This document shows, one piece after another, positions 60,854 to 64,000 of a DNA stretch of 64,000 nt (the stretch's first letter is position 1; every line of letters starts with the position of its first letter). The translations under genes and the position numbers were made by a program. Source of the DNA: Alphaproteobacteria bacterium. Its GTDB lineage: Bacteria > Myxococcota_A > UBA796 > GCA-2862545. The notes under the pieces were generated by a model. The model saw nothing but the letters and a program-made list of their open reading frames with translations, was not told the DNA's origin and searched no databases. Location: the NCBI GenBank assembly GCA_020632875.1, contig JACKET010000011.1, positions 157,683 to 221,682 on the forward strand, given 5' to 3'.

Positions 60854-62260
60854 TCACTCCTCGAGGTACCCCGCGGCCTTCAGCATCTGGACGAGCTCGG
60901 CGTCGTCGGTGACCGAGCGGTCGAGCGCGTCGGCCTGGCGGTAGAGGACCTCGACGGGCAGGAGCCCCTCGTGGGGCGCGACGGGGGCGTAGCGCGCTTC
61001 GCCCGGATCGGCGGAGAGGTCGGTGTGCACGGCCCCGTCGGCGTGGACCAGGGTCTTCGCGTCGCCCAACCACTCGGCGGCGGCGGCGGACGCCCCGATG
61101 TGCAGGTGGTGGCGCAGGGCGAACCACGGGGAGCGCGACGTGGACGCGACGACCGGGGCGGGCGTCGCGGGCAGCCGGCCCTCTTTCACGAGATCGTGGG
61201 CCGCGAGCGCCGAGATCGGGCCACCGGGCAGCGTTGGCGCGCCGTCGGTGTCGTAGACGAGCAGCGGGACGCGTTGCTGGGGCTCGAGCAGATCCACGCC
61301 ATGGTCGAAGAGCCCGTGCTCGCCGAGGTATTCGCCGTGGTCGCTGACGACGACGAGCCGTACGCCGGCCTTCGTCCACCCGTGGCGCTCGAGCAGGTCG
61401 ACGACCCCGCCGAGCGCCCCGTCGGCCCGCTCGATGCCGTAGTCGTACAGGTCGCCGAGGTGCGCGAGCAGGTCTTCGCGCTCGGCCGGGTCGAGGGTGT
61501 CGGCCAGCAGGCGCTCCCACTCGGAGCCCTCGTCGCGGCTGTAGTCGCGCATCCAGCGCGCCGGCAGGTAGGGGTGCATGTACGGCACCCCGAGGAACGG
61601 GTCGTGCGCCTCGGCGATGTTCACGAACAGGAACAGCGGGCGCTCGGGATCGAGGTCGTGCCGGAGGGTCGACCGCACCTGGGCGAGCAGGTCGGCGCCG
61701 CGCAGCTCGCCCCACGCGCCGGCCGCGTGCACCACGTCGAATCCGCGGTCGAGGCCCGAGAAGTGCGACACGACCGGGTTCGACGAGATCATGGCGGTCT
61801 GGTAGCCCCGCGCCGACAGGGCTTCTGCGAGGACGGGGAACCCGGGCTCGAGGCGGTGCGCACCGGCGCCGTTCACTCCGAAGCAGTCGGTCTCGCAGCC
61901 GCCGGACGTCTTGTCGGTCTGGTGCTCGTGGACCGGGAGGCCCGTGAAGAAGCTCGCGTGGGACGGGAGGGTCCAGGAGCCCGGCGCGCGGGCCTCGCAC
62001 GTGAGCGAGGCGCCGTTCGCGACGAGCCCGTCGAGGGTCGGGGTCGTCGGACGCGCGTAGCCGCACGCGTGCAGCCGGTCGGCGCGCACGGTGTCGAGCA
62101 CGACGAACACGACGGTCTTCTCGGGCGGCGAGGCCTCGTAGAGCCCCGCGGTGGCGCGGTGGAGCGGGGCGAGCAGCGTGTGGTGGGTGCCGGTCTGCAC
62201 CGCCAGCCCGCTGGACGCGAGCAGCAGCAGGACCGACAGCAGGGCGACGCGCTTGTTCAC
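60854..62260 (-). CDS. Sulfatase-superfamily enzyme (alkaline phosphatase fold), non-FGly type
   Basis: 468 residues from ATG 62260. Signal peptide MNKRVALLSVLLLLASSGLA. Metal and active-site motifs: FVVLDTVRADRL (D56), SWTLPSHASFFTG with T97 in the nucleophile position, VVVSDHGEYLGEHGLFDHG. True sulfatases have C/S-x-P-x-R to form formylglycine; here the sequence is T-L-P-S-H. A Thr nucleophile occurs in phosphoethanolamine-transferase-like and other phosphohydrolase members. Substrate unknown; extracytoplasmic. It lies downstream of the spermidine-synthase-like gene on the same strand, 9 bp apart. Confidence 0.85.
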   Translation of the reverse strand: MNKRVALLSVLLLLASSGLAVQTGTHHTLLAPLHRATAGLYEASPPEKTVVFVVLDTVRADRLHACGYARPTTPTLDGLVANGASLTCEARAPGSWTLPSHASFFTGLPVHEHQTDKTSGGCETDCFGVNGAGAHRLEPGFPVLAEALSARGYQTAMISSNPVVSHFSGLDRGFDVVHAAGAWGELRGADLLAQVRSTLRHDLDPERPLFLFVNIAEAHDPFLGVPYMHPYLPARWMRDYSRDEGSEWERLLADTLDPAEREDLLAHLGDLYDYGIERADGALGGVVDLLERHGWTKAGVRLVVVSDHGEYLGEHGLFDHGVDLLEPQQRVPLLVYDTDGAPTLPGGPISALAAHDLVKEGRLPATPAPVVASTSRSPWFALRHHLHIGASAAAAEWLGDAKTLVHADGAVHTDLSADPGEARYAPVAPHEGLLPVEVLYRQADALDRSVTDDAELVQMLKAAGYLEE

Positions 62261-62269
62261 CGCCCGATC

Positions 62270-64000
62270 TTAACGTGGGTCGCCCGCGCCGCTCTGTCGG
62301 CGCTCCATCACGCGGCGCGTCACGCCCTGGATGAACGTGAGGTACGTGTTGCCCGGCCGCTCGGCGAGGGCCGCGGTGAGGTCGGCGTCAGCCGCCTGCC
62401 ACTGCTGGCCGCGGATGTTGCGCTCGGCGTCCCACAGCTTCTCCTGCGCGCGGCGGGCGTGCGCCATCGCGTCGGGGTCGGGCAGCGGGCCCGTGAGGAC
62501 GGCCTCGATCGGCGTGCCGTGCGCCAGGGCGTCGCGCACGTCGAACCGGTCGTTGGGGTAGCGGAAGAAGTGCTCGACGAACGGGTGGTCGTCGGTCACG
62601 ACGGGCACGTCGCCCACGTAGGCGCGCAGGTCGTCGTCGGCGCCCACGAACGTCGCGAGCAGGTCTTCGGGCGAGTCGATGCCCACCTCGTGCAGGTCGC
62701 GCGCGACGTCGGGCTCGCGCATCCGCTCGGCCAGCGCGGCGTAGTCGATGCGCAGCGGCTGGTGGCTGCCGATGAGGATGCCCTCGTCGCGGTTCGGGAT
62801 CCACAGGCTCGTGTGCGGGAACACGTCGTCCATCGTGCGCACGAGCATCCGGTGGATCTCCTCGAAGCCCTGCTGGAACGGGATCCACTGCGCGACGATG
62901 CCGCCCTCGGCGAGCCGGGCGTCGGCGAGCTCGTAGAACTCGCGGCTGTACAGGTTCACGACGCCGGACTCGATGGGCGGCGGCGGCTCGAACGTCAGCA
63001 CGTCGAAGCGCCGGTCGGTGACCTGGAGGAAGTGGCGCCCGTCGGAAGCGACCTGGTGCACGTGCGGCTTCTCGAAGAAGTGGTTGTTCAGCGGCACGAA
63101 GTGCTTCGCGTACCCGAACACGTGCCGCGTGACGTCGACCGACCAGACCTGGCGGGCGCGGTCGTGCAGCGACGCCGCGCCGATGGTCGTGCCCGTTCCG
63201 ACGCAGATCACGACGGTCTCGGTGGGCTCGGGGTGCAGCAGCATGGGGAGGTGCGCGAGCAGGGCCATGTACCGCCGGCCTTCGGGACGGTTGTTGGCGT
63301 ACGACGTGCCGTTCACCACGAGCTGCTGGAAGGGGCCGACGAGCGGGTCGTCGTGCTGGAGCACCATGAAGGTGGCGTCTTCGGTCTCTTCGTAGACGAG
63401 CTTCTCGCCGGGGTACAGCGTGAGCTGACGCCGGATGTAGCCCGGGCCGAGCAGCACGAGCACGACGGCGACCATGCCCGCCGACAGCGCCGCTTCGCGC
63501 TTCAGGCCGGGGAAGCCGCGCAGCTCGGGCTGGGTGAGCCACAGCGCACCGAACAGCGCGAAGTTCCCGAGCACGAAGAGCACGAAGGCCGCCTGCACGC
63601 CGATCAGCGGCAGCAGGACGAGCCCCGCGCACAGCGAGCCGAGCACGCCGCCGTACGTGTTGAGGCTGTAGAGGAGGCCGACCCGCGACCCGAGCGCGCT
63701 CAACCGGTGTACCGCGAGCTCGGAGGCCAGCGGGAAGCTCATGCCGATGAGCGTCGTGGGGGCGAGCACCACGAGGGCCACGACGAGACCGAGCTTCGCG
63801 AGCCCGCTCGCGTCGAGCGCGGAGTAGTCGAGCGCGTGGAGCAGCGTGGCGACCTGCCCCGCGAAGCCGAGCGAGATGGCCGCCGCGACGCCGATCCCGA
63901 GCTGGACGCGCGCGAAGCTCGCGAGCAGCGCGCTCTTGTCGCGCGAGATCCAGCGGGCGCACACCAGCGCGCCCAGCACGAGGCCCAGCAGGTACGTCGC
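62270..64000 (-). CDS. MFS-fused spermidine-synthase-like protein (5' end outside window)
   Basis: The minus-strand frame is open through base 64000, so the N terminus is missing and 576 residues are visible. About 1-210 contain six or more transmembrane helices (MSFPLASELAVHRLSALGSRVGLLYSLNTYGGVLGS is typical of fused-MFS/spermidine synthases). About 230-480 form a SAM-methyltransferase-fold aminopropyltransferase-like domain: VICVGTGTTIGAA, WSVDVTRHVF, ASDGRHFL, TFEPPPP, LYSREFYELA. The C-terminal ~60 residues are a TPR-like helix pair. Activity of these fused proteins is mostly untested. Confidence 0.85.
   Translation of the reverse strand, partial: ATYLLGLVLGALVCARWISRDKSALLASFARVQLGIGVAAAISLGFAGQVATLLHALDYSALDASGLAKLGLVVALVVLAPTTLIGMSFPLASELAVHRLSALGSRVGLLYSLNTYGGVLGSLCAGLVLLPLIGVQAAFVLFVLGNFALFGALWLTQPELRGFPGLKREAALSAGMVAVVLVLLGPGYIRRQLTLYPGEKLVYEETEDATFMVLQHDDPLVGPFQQLVVNGTSYANNRPEGRRYMALLAHLPMLLHPEPTETVVICVGTGTTIGAASLHDRARQVWSVDVTRHVFGYAKHFVPLNNHFFEKPHVHQVASDGRHFLQVTDRRFDVLTFEPPPPIESGVVNLYSREFYELADARLAEGGIVAQWIPFQQGFEEIHRMLVRTMDDVFPHTSLWIPNRDEGILIGSHQPLRIDYAALAERMREPDVARDLHEVGIDSPEDLLATFVGADDDLRAYVGDVPVVTDDHPFVEHFFRYPNDRFDVRDALAHGTPIEAVLTGPLPDPDAMAHARRAQEKLWDAERNIRGQQWQAADADLTAALAERPGNTYLTFIQGVTRRVMERRQSGAGDPR

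Overview
The window is uniformly GC-rich, with tightly packed genes. It looks like the chromosome of a Gram-negative deltaproteobacterium-like organism, most probably an uncultured Myxococcota lineage. The evidence is TamA/TamB-type envelope genes, many outer-membrane-type lipoproteins, surface proteins ending in Cys motif + hydrophobic stretch + Arg cluster (MYXO-CTERM-like), MopE-like metal-binding repeats, Asp/Thr repeat proteins and an ECF sigma factor. I saw no rRNA, tRNA, CRISPR array, phage or transposase gene. Taxonomy is inferred from gene style only.

Layout. 1-7212: four end-overlapping genes encode a secreted FG-GAP/ASPIC protein, a TPR-CHAT caspase-like protein, a CHASE2-adenylate cyclase and a FecR-like secreted protein. 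7223-11315 (minus): a coiled-coil protein and a 15-repeat MopE-like surface protein. 11464-15759: small membrane proteins, a flavodiiron/ODP-like metallo-beta-lactamase-fold protein, an NTF2+DUF4241 protein, a DUF1801 protein and a START-like protein. 15760-16542: palindromic ~270-bp tandem repeats. 16543-21311: an unknown helical protein, a DUF885 hydrolase coupled to a DTW-domain tRNA-modification gene, a zinc-ribbon membrane protein and a beta-propeller lipoprotein. 21348-25595: an EF-G paralogue behind a structured leader, then a response regulator/histidine kinase pair with a near-perfect sigma-54 promoter. 25653-32269: a flavin oxidase, then an OmpA-family protein overlapping a giant Asp-Thr repeat surface protein.

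32511-40255: a small membrane protein, a heme-c + PHM-type copper monooxygenase lipoprotein, a P450, a DUF4870 protein, an FG-GAP lipoprotein and a GH31 lipoprotein. 40256-41430: repeats. 41431-44553 (minus): a membrane protein, two tandem paralogous envelope proteins and an MFS transporter, all end-overlapping. 44586-46568: a GH3 lipoprotein. 46962-49921: an SDR/lipoprotein/LysR cluster divergent from an NAD(P)-binding protein. 49973-52413: a CocE-like hydrolase lipoprotein, a small membrane protein and a YciO-like protein. 52522-58673 (minus): TamB and TamA. 58753-60843: ECF sigma, anti-sigma-like protein and secreted partner. 60854-64000 (minus): a sulfatase-superfamily protein and an MFS-fused spermidine-synthase-like protein cut by the window edge.

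Three patterns cut across the window. Operons are joined by 1-4 nt start/stop overlaps (ATGA, GTGA, even TTGA). Exported proteins often have extremely short, uncharged signal peptides (lipobox Cys at residue 8-12). The long repeat-bearing intergenic regions all lie between convergent genes. The most system-like locus is the CHAT / CHASE2-cyclase / FecR operon at the left edge.
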